38,414 nt of DNA from Dehalococcoidia bacterium (GTDB taxonomy: Bacteria > Chloroflexota > Dehalococcoidia > Tepidiformales > Tepidiformaceae), in contig JADLBJ010000001.1 in NCBI GenBank assembly GCA_020847765.1, forward strand, positions 1 to 38,414, written 5' to 3'. A program made the position numbers and the translations under genes. Shown piece after piece: positions 23,113-30,839 of this stretch. Under the pieces are notes generated by a model. That model was not told where the DNA came from, made no database searches, and saw only the letters and a list, made by a program, of their open reading frames with translations. Positions within the stretch are counted from its first letter, which is position 1. Each line of letters starts with the position of its first letter.

Positions 23113-24009
23113 TCATGCGCCCGCCTCCACGATCTCGCGGGCCATCGTCAGGTCGGCTGTGCGGCGTTCGGGTGCCGGGCGGTACCCGGCGTAGACAACG
23201 GCGTCGCACTCTTCCAGAAGGCCAGCGACGAGCCGCGCCTGCCAGCGGTCGACGCCCTCGCCCTCCATCCGCCGGCGCAGCTCGAAGGTCGTCAGGGCGT
23301 GCGCGGGGAAGCCGTAGCGGGCGGCGATCACGCGACGGACGGTGGCCGCGAGCCGACGGTAGGCGCGCGCGGGGTCGCGCAGCAGCAGCTCCTCGAGGCC
23401 CGCCAGGGGAGACTCGTCCTCTGGCTCGGTGGCTGCAGCCGGCCGCCTGCCGAGCCGCCGGCGAACGGCGCGCACTGCCAGGAAGAGGAGCGTCCCGACC
23501 ATCAGGGCGACGAGGGCGGCAGCCAGGCCGAGCGCAGGCCGCAGCAGGGGCGACTCGGCGCCGCCGATCCCCTCCGGCGGAGCGAGCGGCGAGAGCTCCA
23601 GCGGTTCGCCCGGGTTCAGCGTCGCGAGCACCGTCCAGGAGACGGGCGGCAGGACGCGCGCTTCGGCCGCGTCGCCGCGCAGGATCGTGACGGCAGGCGT
23701 GAAGGAAAGCGGTCCGGGCGCAAACGGGGCGACGACCAGCTCCAGCCGGTGCACGGCGCGCCCGCCCTCTTCGCGAATCTGCGCGCGCCCGGTGCGGATG
23801 ACGGCGACGCCGTTCCAGCCGGGGCTTGCGGGATCGACCTCGACAGTCGCGTCGCGCGGTGCGGCGACTTCGACGGTGAGGCCGACCTGCTGCCCGATGA
23901 GCGCGCTGGTCGCCGCCAGGGTGCTGCCGTCGCCGTCGTCGGCACGGGCCGGGGCGACGAGGTCGAGGACGGCGAGCAGGACAGCCACAAAGGCGGCCAG
24001 GCGCGTCAC
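23113..24009 (-). CDS. BatD-like membrane protein
   Basis: A protein of 298 residues with an N-terminal signal (FVAVLLAVLDLVAPARA), an extracytoplasmic beta-rich region (~28-150; LIGQQVGLTVEVAAPRDATV, ELVVAPFAPGPLSF), one membrane helix (~158-182, LGLAAALVALMVGTLLFLA) and a cytoplasmic helical domain rich in Arg/Glu. This resembles BatD/oxygen-tolerance proteins, though shorter than typical (~450+). The GTG start overlaps the DUF58 stop by 4 nt. Assignment rests mainly on position between DUF58 and VWA genes. Confidence 0.7.
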   Translation of the reverse strand: MTRLAAFVAVLLAVLDLVAPARADDGDGSTLAATSALIGQQVGLTVEVAAPRDATVEVDPASPGWNGVAVIRTGRAQIREEGGRAVHRLELVVAPFAPGPLSFTPAVTILRGDAAEARVLPPVSWTVLATLNPGEPLELSPLAPPEGIGGAESPLLRPALGLAAALVALMVGTLLFLAVRAVRRRLGRRPAAATEPEDESPLAGLEELLLRDPARAYRRLAATVRRVIAARYGFPAHALTTFELRRRMEGEGVDRWQARLVAGLLEECDAVVYAGYRPAPERRTADLTMAREIVEAGA

Positions 24010-24941
24010 GCGGCCACCGCCCGCTTCCGGAAGAACTGGAGGAGCGCAGGCACGTAGTCGCTGCCGACCATCACCCGGATCTCGTCGATGCCGAGCTCGC
24101 CAAAAAGTCGGTGGCGTTCGGCGTCTGCGACGGCGACGTTTTCGGCATAGGCCGCGCGCACGGCGGCGCTGCTTGTGTCGATCTCCATCGTCTCGCCGGT
24201 TTCGGCGTCGCGGAGGCTGACGAGGCCGGCGTCCGGCAGGGCCTCGTCGAGCGGCTCGCGCACGCAGACGGCGATGATGTCGTGGCGGCGGGCGGCGGCG
24301 CGCAGCTGGCGCCGGTAGTCGGCGGCGAGGAAGTCGGAGACGAGGAAGACCGTCGCCCGCCGCCGCTGGACGCCGGTCAGGTACTCGAGGGCGGCGCCGA
24401 CGTCTGTCCCACGCGTCTGCGGACGCGCCCAGAGCACCTCGCGAATGACGCGCAGGACGTGTGTCCTGCCACCGGCGGGGCGAAGATACCGCTCCGGGCG
24501 GCTCGCGAAGAGCAGCAGGCCGACGCGGTCCTTGTTGCGGATGGCGGCCAGGGCGAGCACGGCGCAGACCTCGGCCGCCAGGTCTGCCTTCGTCCGGGGC
24601 AGCGCGCCGGCGCCGTGCGAGGCGCTCACGTCGGCCGCGAAGACGACCGTCAGGTCGCGGTCCTCGCGGTAGCGGCGGATGAGCGGCTCGCCCGTGCGGG
24701 CCAGCGCCTTCCAGTCAATCGAGCGGACGTCGTCGCCCGGGACGTAGGGGCGCAGCTCGTCGAACTCGATGCCACGGCCGCGGAAGACGGCGTGGTATTC
24801 GCCCAGAAAGAGGTCGTTGACGAGGCGACGGGCGCGGATCTCGATCGCGCGCACGCGGTCCAGCAGCTCGGGCGGGATGGCCGGCGCGCGCTGGGACACG
24901 GGCTGGGCGGACTCCGGCGGCCGGCGGCGTCTCCCGAACAT
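24006..24941 (-). CDS. DUF58 domain-containing protein
   Basis: A soluble protein of 311 residues. The family core is clear: FRGRGIEFDELRPYVPGDD followed by VRSIDWKALARTGEPLIRRY near residues 55-90, then DLTVVFAADVSASHG, a VWA-like region with an incomplete MIDAS (DVSAS). Found next to MoxR ATPases across bacteria and thought to be a partner in chaperone-like assembly. No signal peptide. It follows moxR after 14 nt and overlaps the BatD-like gene. Confidence 0.93.
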   Translation of the reverse strand: MFGRRRRPPESAQPVSQRAPAIPPELLDRVRAIEIRARRLVNDLFLGEYHAVFRGRGIEFDELRPYVPGDDVRSIDWKALARTGEPLIRRYREDRDLTVVFAADVSASHGAGALPRTKADLAAEVCAVLALAAIRNKDRVGLLLFASRPERYLRPAGGRTHVLRVIREVLWARPQTRGTDVGAALEYLTGVQRRRATVFLVSDFLAADYRRQLRAAARRHDIIAVCVREPLDEALPDAGLVSLRDAETGETMEIDTSSAAVRAAYAENVAVADAERHRLFGELGIDEIRVMVGSDYVPALLQFFRKRAVAA

Positions 24942-24955
24942 CTCCCGATACTCCT

Positions 24956-25945
24956 CTAGGGGACGTCGACGCCTTCGAGGACGCGGTCGATCAGGTCGTC
25001 GGTCGTGAGCTCTTCGGCCTCGGCCTCGTAAGTGGTGACGACGCGGTGGCGCAGCACGTCATGCGCCACTGCCTTGACGTCCTCGGGCGTCGTATAGGAG
25101 CGCTCCGCGAGGAACGCGTGGGCGCGCGCCGCCTGCGCCAGGGCCATGCTCGCGCGCGGCGAGGCGCCGAAGGCGATCAGCGACTGCAGCTCGGGCAGGC
25201 GGTAGGCCGCCGGCCGACGCGTCGCGTAGACGATCTGGACGATGTAGTCCTTGAGGGCGTCGTCGATGGCGACCTCCTGCACAGCAGAGCGCGCGCGGGC
25301 GATGTCCTCCCGCGAGGCGACGGGCTGCGCCTCCGCCGGGGCGGCCGCCAGGCCCAGCTCCAGGATCTGCCGCTCTTCGGGCCGCGACGGATAGTCGACC
25401 CGGACCTTGAGGAGGAAGCGGTCGAGCTGCGCTTCGGGCAGGGGGTAGGTGCCTTCCTGCTCGATAGGGTTCTGGGTGGCCATAACGAGGAAGGGCTCGT
25501 CGAGCGGGAAGGTCTGGCCGCCGATGCTCACCTGGCGCTCCTGCATCGCCTCGAGCAGGGCGGACTGGACCTTGGCGGGCGCGCGGTTAACCTCGTCGGC
25601 GAGGACGATGTTCGCGAAGAGCGGGCCCTTGCGCACGGTGAAGCGCCCGTCGACCGGGCTGAAGACTTCCGTCCCGACGAGGTCGGCAGGCAGGAGATCG
25701 GGGGTGAACTGGATGCGCACGGACTGCAGATGCAGCGCGCGTGCGAGCGTGCTCACGGTGAGCGTCTTCGCCAGGCCGGGGACGCCTTCGACGAGCACGT
25801 GACCGTGGCAGAGGAGACCGATGAGCAGGCGGTCGATCAGCAGGTCCTGGCCGATGATGACGCGATGGACTTCGGCGCGGACGCGGGCAAGCGTCTCGGC
25901 TGCCTCGGCGGCCTGGGAGGGAAGCGCGCGCGCACCGGCGGTCAT
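24956..25945 (-). CDS. MoxR family AAA+ ATPase
   Basis: A protein of 329 residues from the ATG at 25945. Walker A is EGVPGLAKT (53-61), Walker B is IVLADEVNRAP (D117-E118), sensor 1 is ATQNPIEQEGTYPLPEAQLD, followed by the lid domain. MoxR proteins act as chaperones that activate or insert cofactors into partner complexes, often with DUF58 and VWA proteins as encoded here. Upstream in-frame codons to 26068 lack family homology, so the ATG is preferred. First gene of the four-gene cluster. Confidence 0.95.
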   Translation of the reverse strand: MTAGARALPSQAAEAAETLARVRAEVHRVIIGQDLLIDRLLIGLLCHGHVLVEGVPGLAKTLTVSTLARALHLQSVRIQFTPDLLPADLVGTEVFSPVDGRFTVRKGPLFANIVLADEVNRAPAKVQSALLEAMQERQVSIGGQTFPLDEPFLVMATQNPIEQEGTYPLPEAQLDRFLLKVRVDYPSRPEERQILELGLAAAPAEAQPVASREDIARARSAVQEVAIDDALKDYIVQIVYATRRPAAYRLPELQSLIAFGASPRASMALAQAARAHAFLAERSYTTPEDVKAVAHDVLRHRVVTTYEAEAEELTTDDLIDRVLEGVDVP

Positions 25946-25996
25946 GGCTGCTCCGAAATGGGGTGACCCACGGGCGGGTAAAGCACGTGAAAGCTC

Positions 25997-26026
25997 ATTG
26001 TAGAAGGAATCCGGAAAAATCGGATT
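25997..26026 (-). promoter_or_regulatory. moxR promoter region with inverted repeat AATCCG-N7-CGGATT
   Basis: On the minus strand a good -10 TACAAT (25997-26002) lies 51 nt before the moxR ATG. The perfect inverted repeat at 26008-26026 occupies the spacer/-35 zone, and no clear -35 hexamer is present. It looks like an operator or activator site controlling the Bat cluster. Confidence 0.45.
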
Positions 26027-26157
26027 AACGGCCTCCGCACGCCAGACACCGGAACGGTAACGTGCCAACCCTGTTTCATCGCGATTGCGTGAACCACGTC
26101 ATCGAATGGCGCCGGGCAGTGCCGCACGCTGCCAGCACTCCCCAACGAGGTGCCGCC

Positions 26158-26397
26158 ATGCAGCTCTTCGACAACCAGGACGGAAGCCGCCTGCGTATGG
26201 ACGCCCGTCGGCGGGCAGTCGCCGCCGGCGTGCAGCGTCCAGTCGCCCGCAGCGCCAGCGCCGAGACGGACCAGCACCCGCAGATCGAGCTTGCGGACGC
26301 GCTGCGCGTGGCCGTCGCCTGGCGGCGCTTCTTTCGCCAGGCAGCGGGAGCCGTCCACGACGTGGAGCAACCGGCCTACCAGCGCTCCGGCTACTGA
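26158..26397 (+). CDS. Small hypothetical protein
   Basis: A protein of 79 residues, rich in Arg, Ala and Gln, with no signal or membrane helix and no recognised family. The ATG at 26158 has GAGGTG 6 nt upstream; an in-frame GTG at 26062 would add 32 residues. It lies alone between moxR (divergent) and the importer. Codon third positions are GC-rich, but in this composition spurious frames are common, so it may not be a gene. Confidence 0.4.
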   Translation: MQLFDNQDGSRLRMDARRRAVAAGVQRPVARSASAETDQHPQIELADALRVAVAWRRFFRQAAGAVHDVEQPAYQRSGY

Positions 26398-26496
26398 GCC
26401 GCCGGGTGGTCGCACGGCTGCGGCGCGGATGGCACGAAGTCACCGGGTCCGGCAGGCGGTCTCCCGAAACGCCCGGTTGCGTGGGCCCGGCCATCC

Positions 26497-26543
26497 CGTA
26501 CTATAGCCCTAAACCTGCACATTTTCCCCGGAGCTATAGTACG
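26497..26543. promoter_or_regulatory. Inverted repeat with two CTATAG sites upstream of the ABC importer
   Basis: CGTACTATAGC (26497-26507) and GCTATAGTACG (26533-26543) are perfect 11-bp arms with a 25-bp spacer; the CTATAG cores are 33 bp apart, about three helical turns. The right arm contains TATAGT (26535-26540), a -10-like box at the start of the binding-protein gene. TTGCGT (26477-26482), 16 nt and TACTAT (26499-26504) could be another promoter. Probably a repressor-controlled promoter. Confidence 0.55.
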
Positions 26544-27559
26544 TGTTGAGAAGTTTGACGGTTATTCGGCGAGGGTCGGCCCTCGCGCTGGCCCTGGCCG
26601 CCCTGACGGGCGTCGCCCTCGGCGCAGCCTGCGGCGACGACGACAGCGCGGCCCCCGCGACGACGCCGACTGCGACCACCTCGGCCAGCGCCAGCGCCGC
26701 CAGCCAGACGACCTACCCGCTGAAGGTCACCGACCTGCTCGGCCGGGAGGTGGAGATAAAGGCGAAGCCGAAGACCATCGTCGCCCTCAGCCCGACGGCC
26801 GTGGAGTACGTCTACGCCGTCGGCGCCAGCGTCGTGGGCCGCTCGCAGTCGGCCGACTATCCGGCGGCCGCGCAGCAGGCGAAGGAGGTAGGCACCGCCT
26901 ACCAGCCGAACCCCGAGGCGATCCTCGCACTCAAGCCGGACCTCGTCATCGCCGACTCGGTCATCCAGGCGCAACCCGACCTGCGAAAGACGGTCGAGGG
27001 CCTGGGCGTGCCCGTCCTCTTCGCCGGTGCCGACAGCTACCAGAAGGTGGTCGACGGCGTCAGGCTCGTTGGCAAGGTGCTGGACGCGAACGCGCAGGCG
27101 GCACAGGTCGTGCAGGGCATGGAGAAGGCGCGGGACAACGCGCGCGCGGCCCTCAGCGGCAAGAAGGTGAGCGCTGTCACCCTCATCGCCGGGCGCGACC
27201 AGACGCTCTACGCCGCCAAGGACAACAGCTACGCCGGCGACATCATGAAGCAGGTGGGGATCACGAACCCGGCGGCTTCGCAGCCCGACGCCGGCCCCTT
27301 CCCGGGCTACACCACGCTGGCGCCGGAGAAGCTCGTCGAGTTCAACCCAGACGTCATCTTCACGATCACGCCCGGGCCGGCGAGCATCCCGCGGCTGAGC
27401 ACGCTCGTGCCCCAGATCCCGCCCTTCAAGGGGCTGAAGGCCGTCACCGGGGGAAAGGTCATCGAGCTGGACGTCGAGCTCTTCCTGGAGTCGCCCGGGC
27501 CGCGCGTCGTCGACGCCTTCAAGGCAATCAGCGACGCGGCGAAGGCGTCGGCCCAGTAG
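26543..27559 (+). CDS. ABC importer substrate-binding lipoprotein (BtuF/FhuD/FepB family)
   Basis: A protein of 338 residues. Lipoprotein signal ALALAALTGVALGAAC with lipidated C30, then a Thr/Ser/Ala-rich tether (~35-55) and a class III periplasmic-binding fold: VTDLLGREVEIKAKPKTIVA, TAVEYVYAVGASVVGRSQ, NPEAILALKPDLVIADS and the C-terminal lobe. The cargo (cobalamin, haem or ferric siderophore) cannot be told; no cobalamin riboswitch is visible upstream. GTG 26543 lies only 2 nt after TATAGT, so TTG at 26546 (5 nt after) may be the true leaderless start. Followed by permease and ATPase. Confidence 0.9.
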   Translation: MLRSLTVIRRGSALALALAALTGVALGAACGDDDSAAPATTPTATTSASASAASQTTYPLKVTDLLGREVEIKAKPKTIVALSPTAVEYVYAVGASVVGRSQSADYPAAAQQAKEVGTAYQPNPEAILALKPDLVIADSVIQAQPDLRKTVEGLGVPVLFAGADSYQKVVDGVRLVGKVLDANAQAAQVVQGMEKARDNARAALSGKKVSAVTLIAGRDQTLYAAKDNSYAGDIMKQVGITNPAASQPDAGPFPGYTTLAPEKLVEFNPDVIFTITPGPASIPRLSTLVPQIPPFKGLKAVTGGKVIELDVELFLESPGPRVVDAFKAISDAAKASAQ

Positions 27560-27583
27560 GGCCAGGGTCGGAGACCGGGTACC

Positions 27584-28618
27584 ATGGCGGAGATGGCCAC
27601 ACCGGCAGGGGTCGCGGCGGGCCGCCGACGGGCGGCAGTGCCCGCGCGGAAGCCCCTCGTCATGGCAGGCGTCGGCGTCGGTCTGCTCCTCGTCCTCGGC
27701 TTCGCCAGCCTGATGTACGGCTCGGTGCAGCTCTCGCCCGGGGAAGCCTGGAGCGGCCTCACCTCGCATTCGGACGTCTTCGCGCGGAACGTCGTCTGGC
27801 AGATCCGCTATCCACGCGTGCTCGACGGCATGCTCGTAGGTGCCGCGCTGGCTGTGGCAGGCTGCCTCCTCCAGGGGGTGACGCGCAACCCCCTGGCCGA
27901 CCCGACGATCCTGGGCATCACGGGCGCCTGCGGCCTGGCCAGCGCGACTGCGCTCGTCATCAGCCCGACCATCCCCCAGTGGGGCCTGGCGCTGACCTGC
28001 GTGGGCGGCGGCCTCTTCGGCGCGGGGGTGCTCTTCGTCATCGCCTGGCGGGGCGTCGTCTCGCCCGTGCGCCTGGCGCTGGCGGGAGTGGCGCTCTCGG
28101 CCTTCTTCGGGGCTGCCATTGTCGGCCTTATGTCCAGCTCCCGCACCTTCCTGCAGACGAGCCTCGGCTTCCTCGCCGGCGGACTCTATGGGGCGGAATG
28201 GGCGAAGCTCGACGCCATGCTTCCCTGGGCGCTCGGAGGCTTCCTCGCGGCCATCCTGCTGGCCGGGCGCCTGAACGCGCTCGCCCTGGGCGACGAGGTG
28301 GCGGCCGGCCTCGGCGTCCTCACCGACCGCACTCGCCTGGCCATCCTGGCTGTCTGCGGGGTGCTCACGGCCGCGGCCGTCTCGGTGGCGGGGATGGTGA
28401 GCTTCGTTGGCCTTGTCTGCCCGCACATCGCCCGCTTCACGGTCGGTATGGACAACCGGTACCTCATCCCCGTCTCGGGGCTGTACGGTGCTATCCTCGT
28501 CCTCGCCGCCGACCTCTTCGCCCGCCTGGTCATCCGGCCGGCCGAGATCCCCATGGGCATCATCACCGCCGGCGTCGGCGCCCCTTTCCTCCTCTACCTG
28601 GTGAAGTTCCGCGGATGA
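27584..28618 (+). CDS. FecCD/BtuC family ABC transporter permease
   Basis: A protein of 344 residues with about 10 membrane helices after a basic N-terminus. Family signatures: IRYPRVLDGMLVGAALAVAG, LLQGVTRNPLADPTILGITG, the coupling region LGDEVAAGLGV and FVGLVCPHIARFTVG, ending EIPMGIITAGVGAPFLLYLV. It forms the dimeric channel for iron-complex or cobalamin import with the adjacent proteins. It follows the binding protein by 24 nt, and its TGA overlaps the ATPase ATG. Confidence 0.95.
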   Translation: MAEMATPAGVAAGRRRAAVPARKPLVMAGVGVGLLLVLGFASLMYGSVQLSPGEAWSGLTSHSDVFARNVVWQIRYPRVLDGMLVGAALAVAGCLLQGVTRNPLADPTILGITGACGLASATALVISPTIPQWGLALTCVGGGLFGAGVLFVIAWRGVVSPVRLALAGVALSAFFGAAIVGLMSSSRTFLQTSLGFLAGGLYGAEWAKLDAMLPWALGGFLAAILLAGRLNALALGDEVAAGLGVLTDRTRLAILAVCGVLTAAAVSVAGMVSFVGLVCPHIARFTVGMDNRYLIPVSGLYGAILVLAADLFARLVIRPAEIPMGIITAGVGAPFLLYLVKFRG

Positions 28619-29430
28619 GACTGCAGACAGAGAACCTGACCCTGGCCTATGGCAACCGCACCGTCGTCGACGCCGTCTCGTTCGCCGTCGAAGCGGGCGA
28701 GATGGCGGCGATCGTCGGCCCGAACGGGAGCGGCAAGAGCACCCTCCTCCGCGGCATGGCCCGCCTGCAGAAGCCGGTCCACGGCCGCGTCCTCCTGGGC
28801 GAAACCGACATCCGCGCCCTCGCGCCGCGGACGGTCGCGCGCCAGCTCGCCTTCCTGCCCCAGTCGCCCGAGGCCGCCGTCGACCTGACGGTGCGGGAGC
28901 TCGCCTGGCGGGGGCGGTACCCCCACCAGGGCATCCTCCAGCGGGCGACGCGCGCCGACCACGAGGCCGTCGAATGGGCGATGGGTGCCGCCGACGTCGA
29001 GCACCTGACGGAGCGGCCGCTGGGCAGCCTTTCCGGCGGCGAGCGCCAGCGCGCCTGGATCGCGCTCGCCCTCGCCCAGCAGCCGCGCGTCCTCCTCCTC
29101 GACGAGCCGACGAGCTTCCTCGACATCCAGCATCAGGTGGAGGTGATGCACGTGCTTCGCCGCCTGAACCGGGAGGGCATGACGGTCGTCGCCGTCCTCC
29201 ACGACCTGGTGGTGGCGGCGCGCTTCGCCGACCGCGCCATCGCCATCCGGCGGGGACGCGTCGAGTTCGACGGCGCGCCCTGCCGCGTGTTCGAGCCGGA
29301 AGCGCTGGAGCGCGTGTTCGCCGTCCCCATGACGGTGCTGACGGACCCGGAGACCGGTCTGCCCGTGCCCTTGCCACGCCCCGACCCCCGCCTCTGCCCG
29401 GCGGCGCGGCCCGGCGGCCCCCCTGCCTAG
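28615..29430 (+). CDS. ABC transporter ATP-binding protein (FecE/BtuD type)
   Basis: A protein of 271 residues. Walker A GPNGSGKST (35-43), Q-loop LAFLPQ, signature LSGGERQRAW (139-148), Walker B VLLLDEPTS (159-167) and switch histidine in VLHDL. Powers the importer with the two preceding genes. The ATG at 28615 overlaps the permease stop (ATGA). A Pro-rich C-terminal tail extends ~25 residues past the domain. Its stop overlaps the stop of the opposite-strand flippase by 4 nt. Confidence 0.95.
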   Translation: MRLQTENLTLAYGNRTVVDAVSFAVEAGEMAAIVGPNGSGKSTLLRGMARLQKPVHGRVLLGETDIRALAPRTVARQLAFLPQSPEAAVDLTVRELAWRGRYPHQGILQRATRADHEAVEWAMGAADVEHLTERPLGSLSGGERQRAWIALALAQQPRVLLLDEPTSFLDIQHQVEVMHVLRRLNREGMTVVAVLHDLVVAARFADRAIAIRRGRVEFDGAPCRVFEPEALERVFAVPMTVLTDPETGLPVPLPRPDPRLCPAARPGGPPA

Positions 29431-30761
29431 ACGGGCGGGCGGGCCGCGCCCTGGCCGCCGGCGGGGGTGAGGCGCACGGCGGAGCGCAGGCGGCCGACCA
29501 GCGCCCGATAGTCGTCCAGGTCCGACTGGCCGAAGCGGAACACTTGCGAAGGCCCTATGCGCTCGCCGCGCAGGAAGAAGGCGAGAGCGCCCAGGATAGC
29601 GCCCCCATAGGCGATGGCGCTCGCCAGCGCCGCCCCGTTGACGCCCATCGCCGGCACGAGCGCAAGGTCCAGCGCGAGGTCGACGACGAGTCCCACGCTC
29701 GCCACCAGCGCCGCCACGTAGGGAAGCCCGCGCTGGTAGGTGTAGAAGCCGGAGAACGACTGCGCAAGGCTGTAGAGCAGGACTCCGGGGAGGATGAAGC
29801 GCAACGCCGAGGCCATGCCCGCGTACTTCTCGCCGAAGAGGAGCGACTCGATAAGCCCGGCCCCGGCGAAGAGCACCACGCAGATGACGCCCAGCAGGAC
29901 AACCGTGTGCCGCATCACGCGGGCGGTGAGGGCGGCCGCCGCCGGGCGGTCGAGCGCCCCCATGCGCGCGTAGGCCGCCAGAGCGAGCGAGCCGCTGACC
30001 TGCCAGACGGACTCGGCGATGTAGACGGCCAGGGAGTAGGTGGCGACGCCGTGTTCGCCTTCGAAGTGCCGGACGACGAAGAGGTCCGCGCGGTAGTTGA
30101 GGTAGGAGACGCCGCTCGAGACGCCGGCGAGCAGGGCAAAGCGTACGAGCGCGCGGACCAGCTGTCTCTCCACGCGGAGGCCGCCACGCGGAACGAGGCC
30201 GCTCGTCAGCGCCAGCAGAAGGAGCGCCAGCCACTGACCGGCAGCGAAGGCGGCGAGCGCGGCCTCGGGCGAGCGATGGCCGAGGACAGCGAAGGTGACT
30301 GCGATCGCGCTTAGGGCCAGCGCAGGCGGCACCACCAGCGCCAGGTTGTAGCGCACGAACGCCTCTCGCCCCAGGAAGCTTCCGGCGAGAACGCTGTTGA
30401 GGACGACAGCGGCGCCCGCGGCCCCGACGGGCAGGGCGACGCGCCCCGCTTCGCCCGCCAGCAGCGCTCCGCCGCCAAAGCCCGCGAGCACAGCAACGAG
30501 GCCCAGGCTCAGAGCGACGGCGCCGCCGTTGACGAGGGCCGTCCCCGGCGCCCGCCGCTGGTTCGCCACCTGGTAGGCGACCGCCGCCGTCAGACCGCCG
30601 GTAACGGCGTTCGCGACGCCGACGACGGTCAGGCCGAGGACGAAGACGCCGTAGTCGTCGGCGCTCAGCTGGTGGGAGGTGAGGATGACGGTCGCCAGGG
30701 CGATGACGAGGTTCATGCCCCGGAAGAGGAAGGCGACGACGCCCCCATAGGCGATCGACAT
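29427..30761 (-). CDS. Polysaccharide/oligosaccharide flippase (Wzx-like, MOP superfamily)
   Basis: An integral membrane protein of 444 residues with about 12 helices. The N-terminus GGVVAFLFRGMNLVIALATV, then LSADDYGVFVLGLTV, matches the polysaccharide-synthase family; FILPGVLLYSLAQSFSGFYTYQRGLP is the usual late motif. It would flip lipid-linked glycans across the inner membrane. No glycosyltransferases or Wzy are next to it, so the glycan is unknown. It lies downstream of a secreted-protein gene but a hairpin terminator separates them. Leaderless geometry at the start. Confidence 0.88.
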   Translation of the reverse strand: MSIAYGGVVAFLFRGMNLVIALATVILTSHQLSADDYGVFVLGLTVVGVANAVTGGLTAAVAYQVANQRRAPGTALVNGGAVALSLGLVAVLAGFGGGALLAGEAGRVALPVGAAGAAVVLNSVLAGSFLGREAFVRYNLALVVPPALALSAIAVTFAVLGHRSPEAALAAFAAGQWLALLLLALTSGLVPRGGLRVERQLVRALVRFALLAGVSSGVSYLNYRADLFVVRHFEGEHGVATYSLAVYIAESVWQVSGSLALAAYARMGALDRPAAAALTARVMRHTVVLLGVICVVLFAGAGLIESLLFGEKYAGMASALRFILPGVLLYSLAQSFSGFYTYQRGLPYVAALVASVGLVVDLALDLALVPAMGVNGAALASAIAYGGAILGALAFFLRGERIGPSQVFRFGQSDLDDYRALVGRLRSAVRLTPAGGQGAARPPV

Positions 30762-30767
30762 GCGGCT

Positions 30768-30773
30768 ATCCTA
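30768..30773 (-). promoter_or_regulatory. -10 box TAGGAT, 6 nt before the flippase ATG
   Basis: On the minus strand TAGGAT is followed by AGCCGC and ATG at 30761. No Shine-Dalgarno sequence. Confidence 0.45.
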
Positions 30774-30788
30774 CGTCAGGCGCGCAAA

Positions 30789-30815
30789 GCGGGAAGGCGC
30801 CGAGCGCCTTCCCGC
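30789..30815 (-). terminator. Intrinsic terminator after the secreted four-repeat protein
   Basis: Perfect 11-bp stem GCGGGAAGGCG / CGCCTTCCCGC with a 5-nt loop, 24 nt past the stop at 30840. On the minus strand it is followed by a short T-run (TTT). It separates this gene from the flippase. A TTTCT on the other side means it could also work on the plus strand. Confidence 0.7.
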
Positions 30816-30839
30816 GTGCGTTTCTGCCGGGCGTGAGCG

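Noticed and set aside
21240-23690. Plus-strand open frame of 816 codons opposite the VWA gene
   Set aside because: Antisense to recognisable VWA/TPR and BatD-like sequence; no family features.
26534-29377. Minus-strand open frame of 947 codons opposite the ABC importer
   Set aside because: All three importer genes have unmistakable motifs on the plus strand; the antisense frame is Arg/Gly/Glu-rich without a domain.
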